Assembly (NCBI GenBank): GCA_963680875.1
Contig: OY804579.1
Span: forward strand, 30,427,804-30,491,803
From: Bathymodiolus brooksi
Taxonomy: Eukaryota > Mollusca > Bivalvia > Mytilida > Modiolidae
Direction of reading: 5' to 3'
Length of the DNA stretch: 64,000 bases
Position 1 is the stretch's first letter, and each line of letters begins with the position of its first letter. Positions 1 through 10,130 of this stretch are shown here, one piece after another. The position numbers and the translations under genes were made by a program. The notes beneath the pieces are model-generated. The model ran no database searches. It was not told the origin of the DNA and was given only the letters and a program-made list of their open reading frames with translations.

Positions 1-32
1 ACTCGTACACTAAAGTTTTCTTACCACAAGTA
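1..32 (+). repeat. Reference monomer, most common type A (32 bp)
   Basis: This is the commonest monomer form (CAC at positions 9-11), used here as the coordinate frame. Landmarks inside it: CTCGTAC at 2-8 (one CpG at 4-5 and one GTAC at 5-8), ACTAAAGT at 9-16 with ACT/AGT arms, a T4 run at 16-19, TTAC at 21-24 and GTAA running over the junction (30-32 plus 1), which form a 4-bp inverted repeat around a 5-base loop. The two halves (1-16 and 17-32) resemble each other: both carry TC-N-TAC, then AC, then AAGT. Type B differs mainly by TCT at 9-11 (for example 65-96) and often alternates with type A. Confidence 0.95.
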
Positions 33-192
33 ACTCGTACACTAAAGTTTTCTTACCAAAAGTAACTCGTACTCTAAAGTTTTCTTACCACAAGTAACTC
101 GTACACTAAAGTTTTCTTACCACAAGTAATTCGTACTCTAAAGTTTTCTTACCACAAGTAACTCGTACACTAAAGTTTTCTTACCACAAGTA

Positions 193-224
193 ACTCGTAC
201 TTGAAAGATTTATTACCACAAGTA
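193..224 (+). repeat. Type C monomer (TTGAAAGATTTATT form), first copy
   Basis: This monomer has TTG at positions 9-11 and reads TTGAAAGATTTATTACC in place of the usual CTAAAGTTTTCTTACC. It lacks the first TAA and the T4 run. Sister forms carry TTGAAAGAATTATT (352-383) and TTGAAATATTTATT (6876-6907). Type C appears about every 200-400 bp across the whole window and is the most distinct marker for reading the order of copies. All three sister forms already occur in the first 7 kb, so they predate the large duplications. Function unknown. Confidence 0.9.
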
Positions 225-480
225 ACTCGTACACTAAAGTTTTCTTACCACAAGTAACTCGTACACTAAAGTTTTCTTACCACAAGTAACTCGTACACTA
301 AAGTTTTCTTACCACAAGTAACTCGTACACTAAAGTTTTCTTACCACATGTAACTCGTACTTGAAAGAATTATTACCACAAGTAACTCGTACACTAAAGT
401 TTTCTTACCACAAGTAACTCGTACTCTAAAGTTTTCTTACCACAAGTAACTCGTACACTAAAGTTTTCTTACCACAAGTA

Positions 481-575
481 ACTCGTACACTAAAGTTTCT
501 TACCACAAATAACTCGTACTCGAAAGTTATATTACAACAAGTATCTCGTACTCGAAAGTTTTCTTACCACAAGTA
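481..575 (+). repeat. Three-monomer cassette: 31-mer, type D, type E
   Basis: A recurring trio. The first member (481-511) is a 31-bp monomer with one T missing (AAGTTTCTTACC). The second (512-543, type D) reads CTCGAAAGTTATATTACAAC. The third (544-575, type E) begins TCTCG after GTA and keeps a TCGAAAG core. Close versions recur roughly every 0.4-1.5 kb, for example at about 1,557, 2,565, 3,240, 4,200, 7,930, 9,720, 13,410, 22,531, 24,097, 30,582, 46,400, 52,230 and 61,370. Type D and E monomers have a second CpG (TCGAAAG), and type D gains a 5-bp TAACT/AGTTA inverted repeat. Because one base is missing, each trio shifts the 32-bp register by one. Confidence 0.9.
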
Positions 576-991
576 ACTCGTTCTCTAAAGTTTTCTTACT
601 ACAATTAACTCGTACACTAAAGTTTTCTTACCACAAGTAACTCGTACTCTAAAGTTTTCTTACCACAAGTAACTCGTACACTAAAGTTTTCTTACCACAA
701 GTAACTCGTACACTAAAGTTTTCTTACCACAAGTAACTCGTACACTAAAGTTTTCTTACCACAAGTAACTCGTACACTAAAGTTTTCTTACCAGAAGTAA
801 CTCGTACTCTAAAGTTTTCTTACCACAAGTAACTCGTACACTAAAGTTTTCTTACTACAAGTAACTCGTACTTGAAAGAATTATTACCACAAGTAACTCG
901 TACACTAAAGTTTTCCTACCACAAATAACTCGTACACTAAAGTTTTCTTACCACAAGTAACTCGTACACTAAAGTTTTCTTACCACAAGTA

Positions 992-1087
992 ACTCGTACT
1001 CGAAAGTTATATTACAACAAGTATCTCGTACTCGAAAACTTTATTACCACAGGTATCTCGTACTCAACAGTTGTATTACCACAAGTA
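992..1087 (+). repeat. D-G-H cassette with AGGTATCTCG junctions
   Basis: Three unusual monomers in a row: type D (992-1023), type G with TCGAAAACTTTATTACCACAGG (1024-1055), and type H with TCAACAGTTGTATTACC (1056-1087). The cassette recurs at 2015-2110, 4605-4700 and 10138-10233, and is not seen to the right of about 10.3 kb. It therefore marks the left-hand repeat family. In the last copy the H monomer has a normal TTTTCTTACC tail, so it looks like a chimera of H and a common monomer. Confidence 0.88.
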
Positions 1088-2814
1088 ACTCGTACACTAA
1101 AGTTTTCTTACCACAAGTAACTCGTACTCTAAAGTTTTCTTTCCACAAGTAACTCGTACACTAAAGTTTTCTTACCACAAGTAATTCGTACTCTAAAGTT
1201 TTCTTACCACAAGTAACTCGTACACTAATGTTTTCTTACCACAAGTAACTCGTACTTGAAAGATTTATTACCACAAGTAACTGGTACACTAAAGTTTTCT
1301 TACCACAAGTAACTCGTACACTAAAGTTTTCTTACCACAAGTAACTCGTACACTAAAGTTTTCTTACCACAAGTAACTCGTACACTAAAGTTTTCTTACC
1401 ACATGTAACTCGTACTTGAAAGAATTATTACCACAAGTAACTCGTACACTAAAGTTTTCTTACCACAAGTAACTCGTACTCTAAAGTTTTCTTACCACAA
1501 GTAACTCGTACACTAAAGTTTTCTTACCACAAGTAACTCGTACACTAAAGTTTCTTACCACAAATAACTCGTACTCGAAAGTTATATTACAACAAGTATC
1601 TCGTACTCGAAAGTTTTCTTACCACAAGTAACTCGTTCTCTAAAGTTTTCTTACTACAAGTAACTCGTACACTAAAGTTTTCTTACCACAAGTAACTCGT
1701 ACTCTAAAGTTTTCTTACCACAAGTAACTCGTACACTAAAGTTTTCTTACCACAAGTAACTCGTACACTAAAGTTTTCTTACCACAAGTAACTCGTACAC
1801 TAAAGTTTTCTTACCACAAGTAACTCGTACACTAAAGTTTTCTTACCAGAAGTAACTCGTACTCTAAAGTTTTCTTACCACAAGTAACTCGTACACTAAA
1901 GTTTTCTTACTACAAGTAACTCGTACTTGAAAGAATTATTACCACAAGTAACTCGTACACTAAAGTTGTCTTACCACAAATAACTCGTAGACTAAAGTTT
2001 TCTTACCACAAGTAACTCGTACTCGAAAGTTATATTACAACAAGTATCTCGTACTCGAAAACTTTATTACCACAGGTATCTCGTACTCAACAGTTGTATT
2101 ACCACAAGTAACTCGTACACTAAAGTTTTCTTACCACAAGTAACTCGTACTCTAAAGTTTTCTTACCACAAGTAACTCGTACACTAAAGTTTTCTTACCA
2201 CAAGTAATTCGTACTCTAAAGTTTTCTTACCACAAGTAACTCGTACACTAAAGTTTTCTTACCACAAGTAACTCGTACTTGAAAGATTTATTACCACAAG
2301 TAACTCGTACACTAAAGTTTTTTTACCACAAGTAACTCGTACACTAAAGTTTTCTTACCACAAGTAACTCGTACACTAAAGTTTTCTTACCACAAGTAAC
2401 TCGTACACTAAAGTTTTCTTACCACATGTAACTCGTACTTGAAAGAATTATTACCACAAGTAACTCGTACACGAAAGTTTTCTTACCACAAGTAACTCGT
2501 ACTCTAAAGTTTTCTTACCACAAGTAACTCGTACACTAAAGTTTTCTTACCACAAGTAACTCGTACACTAAAGTTTCTTACCACAAATAACTCGTACTCG
2601 AAAGTTATATTACAACAAGTATCTCGTACTCGAAAGTTTTCTTACCACAAGTAACTCGTTCTCTAAAGTTTTCTTACTACAAGTAACTCGTACACTAAAG
2701 TTTTCTTACCACAAGTAACTCGTAATCTAAAGTTTTCTTACCACAAGTAACTCGTACACTAAAGTTTTCTTACCACAAGTAACTCGTACACTAAAATTTT
2801 CTTACCACAAGTAA

Positions 2815-5800
2815 CTCGTACTCTAAAGTTTTCTTACCACAAGTAACTCGTACACTAAAGTTTTCTTACCACAAGAAACTCGTACACTAAAGTGTTCTTA
2901 CCACAAGTAACTCGTACTCTAAAGTTTTCTTATCACAAGTAACTCGTACACTAAAGTGTTCTTACCACAAGTAACTCGTACTCTAAAGTTTTCTTACCAA
3001 AAGTAACTCGTACACTAAAGTTTTCTTACCACAAGTAACTCGTACTTGAAAGAATTATTACCACAAGTAACTCGTACACTAAAGTTTTCTTACCACAAGT
3101 AACTCGTACACTAAAGTTTTCTTACCACAAGTAACTCGTACACTAAAGTTTTCTTACCACAATTAACTCGTACTCTAAAGTTTTTTTTACCACAAGTAAT
3201 TCGTACACTAAAGATTTCATACCACAAGTAACTCGTACACTAAAGTTTCTTACAACAAGTAACTCGTACTCGAAAGTTATATTACAACAAGTATCTCGTA
3301 CTCGAAAGTTTTCTTACCAGAAGTAACTCGTACTTGAAAGATTTATTACCACAAGTAACTCGTACACTAAAGTTTTCTTACCACAAGTAACTCGTACACT
3401 AAAGTTTTCTTACCACAAGTAACTCGTACTCTAAAGTTTTCTTACCACAAGTAACTCGTACACTAAAGTTTTCTTACCACAAGTAACTCGTACACGAAAG
3501 TTTTCTTACCACAAGTAACTCGTACTCTAAAGTTTTCTTACTACAAGTAACTCGTACACTAAAGTTTTCTTACCACAAGTAACTCGTACTCTAAAGTTTT
3601 CTTACCACTAGTAACTCGTACACTAAAGTTTTCTTACCACAAGTAACTCGTACTTGAAAGATTTATTACCACAAGTAACTCGTACACTAAAGTTTTCTTA
3701 CCACAAGTAACTCATACACTAAAATTTTGTTACCACAAGTAACTCGTACTCTAAAGTTTTCTTACCACAAGTAACTCGTACACTAAAATTTTCTTACTAC
3801 AAGTAACTCGTACTTGAAAGAATTATTACCACAAGTAACTCGTACACTAAAGTTTTCTTACCTCAAGTAACTCGTACACTAAAGTTTTCTTACCACAAGT
3901 AACTCGTAATTGAAATATTTATTACCACAAGTAACTCGTACACTAAAGTTTTCTTACCACAAGTAACTCGTACACTAAAGTTTTCTTACCACAAGTAATT
4001 CGTACTCTAAAGTTTTCTTACTACAAGTAACTCGTACACTAAAGTTTTCTTACCACAAGTAACTCGTACACTAAAGTTTTCTTACCACAAGTAACTCGTA
4101 CTCTAAAGTTTTCTTACCACAAGTAACTCGTACACTAAAGTTTTCTTACCACATGTAACTCGTACTTGAAAGAATTATTACCACAAGTAACTCGTACACT
4201 AAAGTTTCTTACCACAAATAACTCGTACTCGAAAGTTATATTACAACAAGTATCTCGTACTCGAAAGTTTTCTTACCACAAGTAACTCGTTCTCTAAAGT
4301 TTTCTTACTACAAGTAACTCGTACTCTAAAGTTTTCTTACCACAAGTAACTCGTACTCTAAAGTTTTCTTACCACAAGTAACTCGTACACTAAAGTTTTC
4401 TTACCACAAGTAACTCGTACACTAAAGTTTTCTTACCACAAGTAACTCGTACACTAAAGTTTTCTTACTACAAGTAACTCGTACTTGAAAGAATTATTAC
4501 CACAAGTAACTCGTACACTAAAGTTGTCTTACCACAAATAACTCGTACACTAAAGTTTTCTTACCACAAGTAACTCGTACACTAAAGTTTTCTTACCACA
4601 AGTAACTCGTACTCGAAAGTGATATTACAACAAGTATCTCGTACTCGAAAACTTTATTACCACAGGTATCTCGTACTCAACAGTTGTAATACCACAAGTA
4701 ACTCGTGCACTAAAGTTTTCTTACCACAAGTAACTCGTACACTAAAGTTTTCTTACCACAAGTAACTCGTACTCTAAAGTTTTCTTACCACAAGTAACTC
4801 GTACACTAAAGTTTTCTTACCACAAGAAACTCGTACACTAAAGTGTTCTTACCACAAGTAACTCGTACTCTAAAGTTTTCTTACCACAAGTAACTCGTAC
4901 ACTAAAGTGTTCTTACCACAAGTAACTCGTACTCTAAAGTTTTCTTACCAAAAGTAACTCGTACACTAAAGTTTTCTTACCACAAGTAACTCGTACTTGA
5001 AAGAATTATTACCACAAGTAACTCGTACACTAAAGTTTTCTTACCACAAGTAACTCGTACACTAAAGTTTTCTTACCACAAGTAACTCGTACACTAAAGT
5101 TTTCTTACCACAATTAACTCGTACTCTAAAGTTTTTTTTACCACAAGTAATTCGTACACTAAAGATTTCTTACCACAAGTAACTCGTACACTAAAGTTTC
5201 TTACAACAAGTAACTCGTACTCGAAAGTTATATTACAACAAGTATCTCGTACTCGAAAGTTTTCTTACCAGAAGTAACTCGTACTTGAAAGATTTATTAC
5301 CACAAGTAACTCGTACACTAAAGTTTTCTTACCACAAGTAACTCGTACACTAAAGTTTTCTTACCACAAGTAACTCGTACTCTAAATATTTCTTACCACA
5401 AGTAACTCGTACACTAAAGTTTTCTTACCACAAGTAACTCGTACACGAAAGTTTTCTTACCACAAGTAACTCGTACTCTAAAGTTTTCTTACTACAAGTA
5501 ACTCGTACACTAAAGTTTTCTTACCACAAGTAACTCGTACTCTAAAGTTTTTTTACCATTAGTAACTCGTACACTAAAGTTTTCTTACCACAAGTAACTC
5601 GTACTTGAAAGATTTATTACCACAAGTAACTCGTACACTAAAGTTTTCTTACCACAAGTAACTCATACACTAAAGTTTTGTTACCACAACTAACTCGTAC
5701 TCTAAAGTTTTCTTACCACAAGTAACTCGTACACTAAAATTTTCTTACTACAAGTAACTCGTACTTGAAAGAATTATTACCACAAGTAACTCGTACACTA

Positions 5801-6001
5801 AAGTTTTCTTACCTCAAGTAACTCGTACACTAAAGTTTTCTTACCACAAGTAACTCGTACTTGAAATATTTATTACCACAAGTAACTCGTACACTAAAGT
5901 TTTCCTACCACAAGTAACTCGTACACTAAAGTTTTCTTACCACAAGTAACTCGTACTCTAAAGTTTTCTTACTACAAGTAACTCGTACAATAAAGTTTTC
6001 T
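2815..6001 (+). repeat. 1,951-bp tandem pair
   Basis: About 2,815-4,050 is repeated at about 4,766-6,001. Landmarks at the same 1,951-bp offset: a GAAACTCG junction followed by a GTGTTC monomer, a 33-bp monomer (3166-3198 and 5117-5149) followed by ATTCG (3199 and 5150), an AATTAACTCG junction (3161 and 5112), and an ACTCATACAC monomer (3710 and 5661). The spacing equals 61 monomers minus one base, as expected from two 31-mers and one 33-mer between matching points. The copies differ at scattered bases (for example ACCACTAG against ACCATTAG near 3,607 and 5,558), so this is not a recent event. Confidence 0.87.
3166..3198 (+). repeat. 33-bp monomer with T8 run
   Basis: A type B monomer with one extra base and a change that together give an eight-T run before ACC. 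The same form occurs at 5117-5149, 10650-10682, 20838-20870 and 21283-21315, each time followed by an ATTCG monomer, so all five derive from one event that was then copied. A separate type A monomer at 21794-21826 has the same length and T run. None was noticed to the right of 22 kb. Confidence 0.85.
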
Positions 6002-7440
6002 TACCACAAGTAACTCGAACTCTAAAGTTTTCTTACCACAAGTAACTCCTACACTAAAGTTTTCTTACCACAAGTAACTCGTACTTGAAAGATTTATTAC
6101 CACAAGTAACTCGTACACTAAAGTTTTCTTACCACAAGTAACTCGTACACTAAAGTTTTCTTACCACAAGTAATTCGTACACTAAAGCTTTCTTACCACA
6201 AGTAACTCGTACTCTAAATGTTTCTTACCACAAGTAACTCGTACACTAAAGTTTTCTTACCACAAGTAACTCGTACTTGAAAGATTTATTACCACAAGTA
6301 ACTCGTACACTAAAGTTTTCTTACCACAAGTAACTCGTACACTAAAGTTTTCTTACCACAAGTAACTCGTACACTAAAGTTTTCTTACCACAAGTAACTC
6401 GTACTCTAAAGTTTTCTTACTACAAGTAACTCGTACACTAAAGTTTTCTTACCACAAGTAACTCGTACTCTAAAGTTTTCTTACCACAAGTAACTCGTAC
6501 TTGAAAGAATTATTACCACAAGTAACTCGTACACTAAAGTTTTCTTACCTCAAGTAACTCGTACACTAAAGTTTTCTTACCACAAGTAACTCGTACACTA
6601 AAGTTTTCTTACCACAAGTAACTCGTACACTAAAATGTTCTTACCACAAGTAACTCGTACACTAAAGTTTCTTACCACAAGTAACTCGTACTCGAAAGTT
6701 ATATTACAACAAGTATCTCGTACACGAAAGTTTTCTTACCACAAGTAACTCGTACTCTTAAGTTTTCTTACTACAAGTAACTCGTACACTAAAATTTTCT
6801 TACCACAAGTAACTCGTACTCTAAAGTTTTCTTACCACAAGTAACTCGTACACTAAAGTTTTCTTACCACAAGTAACTCGTACTTGAAATATTTATTACC
6901 ACAAGTAACTCGTACACTAATGTTTTCTTACCACAAGAAACTCGTACACTAAAGATTTCTTACCACAAGTAACTCGTATTCTAAAGTTTTCTTACCACAA
7001 GTAACTCGTACACTAAAGTTTTCTTACCACAAGTAACTCGTACTCTAAAGTTTTCTTACTACAAGTAACTCGTACACTAAAGTTTTCTTACCACAAGTAA
7101 CTCGAACTCTAAAGTTTTCTTACCACAAGTAACTCGTACACTAAAGTTTTCTTACCACAAGTAACTCGTACTTGAAAGATTTATTACCACAAGTAACTCG
7201 TACACTAAAGTTTTCTTACCACAAGTAACTCGTACACTAAAGTTTTCTTACCACAAGTAACTCGTACACTAAAGTTTTCTTACCACAAGTAACTCGTACT
7301 CTAAAGTTTTCTTACCACCAGTAACTCGTACACTAAAGTTTTCTTACCACAAGTAACTCGTACTCTAAAGTTTTCTTACCACAAGTAACTCGTACACTAA
7401 AGTTTTCTTACCACAAGTAACTCGTACTCTAAAGTTTTCT
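4062..7440 (+). repeat. Segmental duplication, left copy (partner 9,595-12,941)
   Basis: A stretch of about 3.4 kb matches the partner with an offset of 5,533 bp. Shared rare marks: ACATG junction with type C (4158 and 9691), ACTCGTTCTC (4285 and 9818), H monomer (4669 and 10202), ACTCGTGCAC (4701 and 10234), CTAAATATTTC (monomer starts 5373 and 10906), ACCATTAG (5555 and 11088), ACTCATACAC (5661 and 11194). After that one monomer is missing from the right copy and the offset becomes 5,501: ACTCCTACAC (6045 and 11546), TAAAATG (6631 and 12132), ACCACCAG (7314 and 12815). This block overlaps the 1,951- and 1,791-bp repeats, so it post-dates them. Confidence 0.87.
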
Positions 7441-10130
7441 TACTACAAGTAACTCGTACACTAAAGTTTTCTTACCACTAGTAACTCGTACACTAAAGTT
7501 TTCTTACCACAAGTAACTCGTACTTGAAAGATTTATTACCACAAGTAACTCGTACACTAAAGTTTTCTTACCACAAGTAACTCATACACTAAAGTTTTGT
7601 TACCACAAGTAACTCGTACTCTAAAGTTTTCTTACCACAAGTAACTCGTACACTAAAATTTTCTTACTACAAGTAACTCGTACTTGAAAGAATTATTACC
7701 ACAATTAACTCGTACACTAAAGTTTTCTTACCTCAAGTAACTCGTACACTAAAGTTTTCTTACCACAAGTAACTCGTAATTGAAATATTTATTACCACAA
7801 GTAACTCGTACACTAAAGTTTTCTTACCACAAGTAACTCGTACTCTAAAGTTTTCTTACCACAAGTAACTCGTACACTAAAGTTTTCTTACCACATGTAA
7901 CTCGTACTTGAAAGAATTATTACCACAAGTAACTCGTACACTAAAGTTTCTTACCACAAATAACTCGTACTCGAAAGTTATATTACAACAAGTATCTCGT
8001 ACTCGAAAGTTTTCTTACCACAAGTAACTCGTTCTCTAAAGTTTTCTTACTACAAGTAACTCGTACACTAAAGTTTTCTTACCACAAGTAACTCGTACTC
8101 TAAAGTTTTCTTACCACAAGTAACTCGTACACTAAAGTTTTCTTACCACAAGTAACTCGTACACTAAAGTTTTCTTACCACAAGTAACTCGTACACTAAA
8201 GTTTTCTTACTACAAGTAACTCGTACTTGAAAGAATTATTACCACAAGTAACTCGTACACTAAAGTTGTCTTACCACAAATAACTCGTACACTAAAGTTT
8301 TCTTACCACAAGTAACTCGTACACTAAAGTTTTCTTACCACAAGTAACTCGTACACTAAAGTTTTCTTACCACAAGTAACTCGTACACTAAAGTTTTCTT
8401 ACTACAAGTAACTCGTACTTGAAAGAATTATTACCACAAGTAACTCGTACACTAAAGTTGTCTTACCACAAATAACTCGTACACTAAAGTTTTCTTACCA
8501 CAAGTAACTCGTACACGAAAGTTTTCTTACCACAAGTAACTCGTACTCTTAAGTTTTCTTACTACAAGTAACTCGTACACTAAAATTTTCTTACCACAAG
8601 TAACTCGTACTCTAAAGTTTTCTTACCACAAGTAACTCGTACACTAAAGTTTTCTTACCACAAGTAACTCGTACTTGAAATATTTATTACCACAAGTAAC
8701 TCGTACACTAATGTTTTCTTACCACAAGAAACTCGTACACTAAAGATTTCTTACCACAAGTAACTCGTATTCTAAAGTTTTCTTACCACAAGTAACTCGT
8801 ACACTAAAGTTTTCTTACCACAAGTAACTCGTACTCTAAAGTTTTCTTACTACAAGTAACTCGTACACTAAAGTTTTCTTACCACAAGTAACTCGAACTC
8901 TAAAGTTTTCTTACCACAAGTAACTCGTACACTAAAGTTTTCTTACCACAAGTAACTCGTACTTGAAAGATTTATTACCACAAGTAACTCGTACACTAAA
9001 GTTTTCTTACCACAAGTAACTCGTACACTAAAGTTTTCTTACCACAAGTAACTCGTACACTAAAGTTTTCTTACCACAAGTAACTCGTACTCTAAAGTTT
9101 TCTTACCACCAGTAACTCGTACACTAAAGTTTTCTTACCACAAGTAACTCGTACTCTAAAGTTTTCTTACCACAAGTAACTCGTACACTAAAGTTTTCTT
9201 ACCACAAGTAACTCGTACTCTAAAGTTTTCTTACTACAAGTAACTCGTACACTAAAGTTTTCTTACCACTAGTAACTCGTACACTAAAGTTTTCTTACCA
9301 CAAGTAACTCGTACTTGAAAGATTTATTACCACAAGTAACTCGTACACTAAAGTTTTCTTACCACAAGTAACTCATACACTAAAGTTTTGTTACCACAAG
9401 TAACTCGTACTCTAAAGTTTTCTTACCACAAGTAACTCGTACACTAAAATTTTCTTACTACAAGTAACTCGTACTTGAAAGAATTATTACCACAATTAAC
9501 TCGTACACTAAAGTTTTCTTACCTCAAGTAACTCGTACACTAAAGTTTTCTTACCACAAGTAACTCGTAATTGAAATATTTATTACCACAAGTAACTCGT
9601 ACACTAAAGTTTTCTTACCACAAGTAACTCGTACTCTAAAGTTTTCTTACCACAAGTAACTCGTACACTAAAGTTTTCTTACCACATGTAACTCGTACTT
9701 GAAAGAATTATTACCACAAGTAACTCGTACACTAAAGTTTCTTACCACAAATAACTCGTACTCGAAAGTTATATTACAACAAGTATCTCGTACTCGAAAG
9801 TTTTCTTACCACAAGTAACTCGTTCTCTAAAGTTTTCTTACTACAAGTAACTCGTACACTAAAGTTTTCTTACCACAAGTAACTCGTACTCTAAAGTTTT
9901 CTTACCACAAGTAACTCGTACACTAAAGTTTTCTTACCACAAGTAACTCGTACACTAAAGTTTTCTTACCACAAGTAACTCGTACACTAAAGTTTTCTTA
10001 CTACAAGTAACTCGTACTTGAAAGAATTATTACCACAAGTAACTCGTACACTAAAGTTGTCTTACCACAAATAACTCGTACACTAAAGTTTTCTTACCAC
10101 AAGTAACTCGTACACTAAAGTTTTCTTACC
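6716..10130 (+). repeat. 1,791-bp tandem pair
   Basis: Unit 1 runs from 6,716 to 8,506. Unit 2 starts at 8,507 and matches to about 10,130. Matching marks: TACACGAAAG monomer (6716 and 8507), GAAACTCG junction before an AAAGATTTC monomer (6940 and 8731), ACTCGTAATTG (7772 and 9563), ACTCGTTCTC (8027 and 9818). 1,791 equals 56 monomers minus one base, and one 31-mer lies in the unit (about 7,930). A third, partial copy of the first part is carried into 12.2-12.9 kb by the larger duplication. Confidence 0.9.
6748..7003 (+). repeat. Eight-monomer cassette K-L-B-A-C-M-N-O (256 bp)
   Basis: Eight monomers in fixed order: K (TCTTAAG with ACTACAAG tail, 6748), L (CTAAAATTTTC, 6780), B (6812), A (6844), C with TTGAAATATTTATT (6876), M (CTAATGTTTTC, 6908), N (CTAAAGATTTC, 6940) and O (GTATTCTAAAG, 6972). 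It recurs as a block at 8539, 12249, 14423, 14902, 16149, 24192, 25407, 26717 and many times further right, up to about 63,080, sometimes with GTGTTC in the B position. It is the longest sub-block shared by the left and right repeat families, so it links them. Some copies are shortened: near 55,190-55,310 the C and M monomers are missing. Confidence 0.88.

Larger units (their letters stand above)
1..2820 (+). repeat. 1,023-bp higher-order repeat, about 2.7 tandem copies
   Basis: The same order of variants repeats with a 1,023-bp period. The H monomer lies at 1056 and 2079. An ACTCGTTCTC monomer lies at 576, 1631 and 2654: the last interval is 1,023, the first 1,055, because copy 1 has one extra 32-bp monomer just before its D monomer. 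1,023 equals 32 monomers of 32 bp minus one base, matching the single 31-bp monomer per unit. The third copy follows the second until about 2.82 kb, where the order of variants changes. Copy 1 is cut by the window start. Confidence 0.9.

Noticed and set aside
3166..3198. T8 run as a Pol III terminator
   Set aside because: There is no A-box or B-box, tRNA or small RNA gene upstream, and T4 runs occur in almost every monomer. The T8 is simply part of a 33-bp monomer variant.
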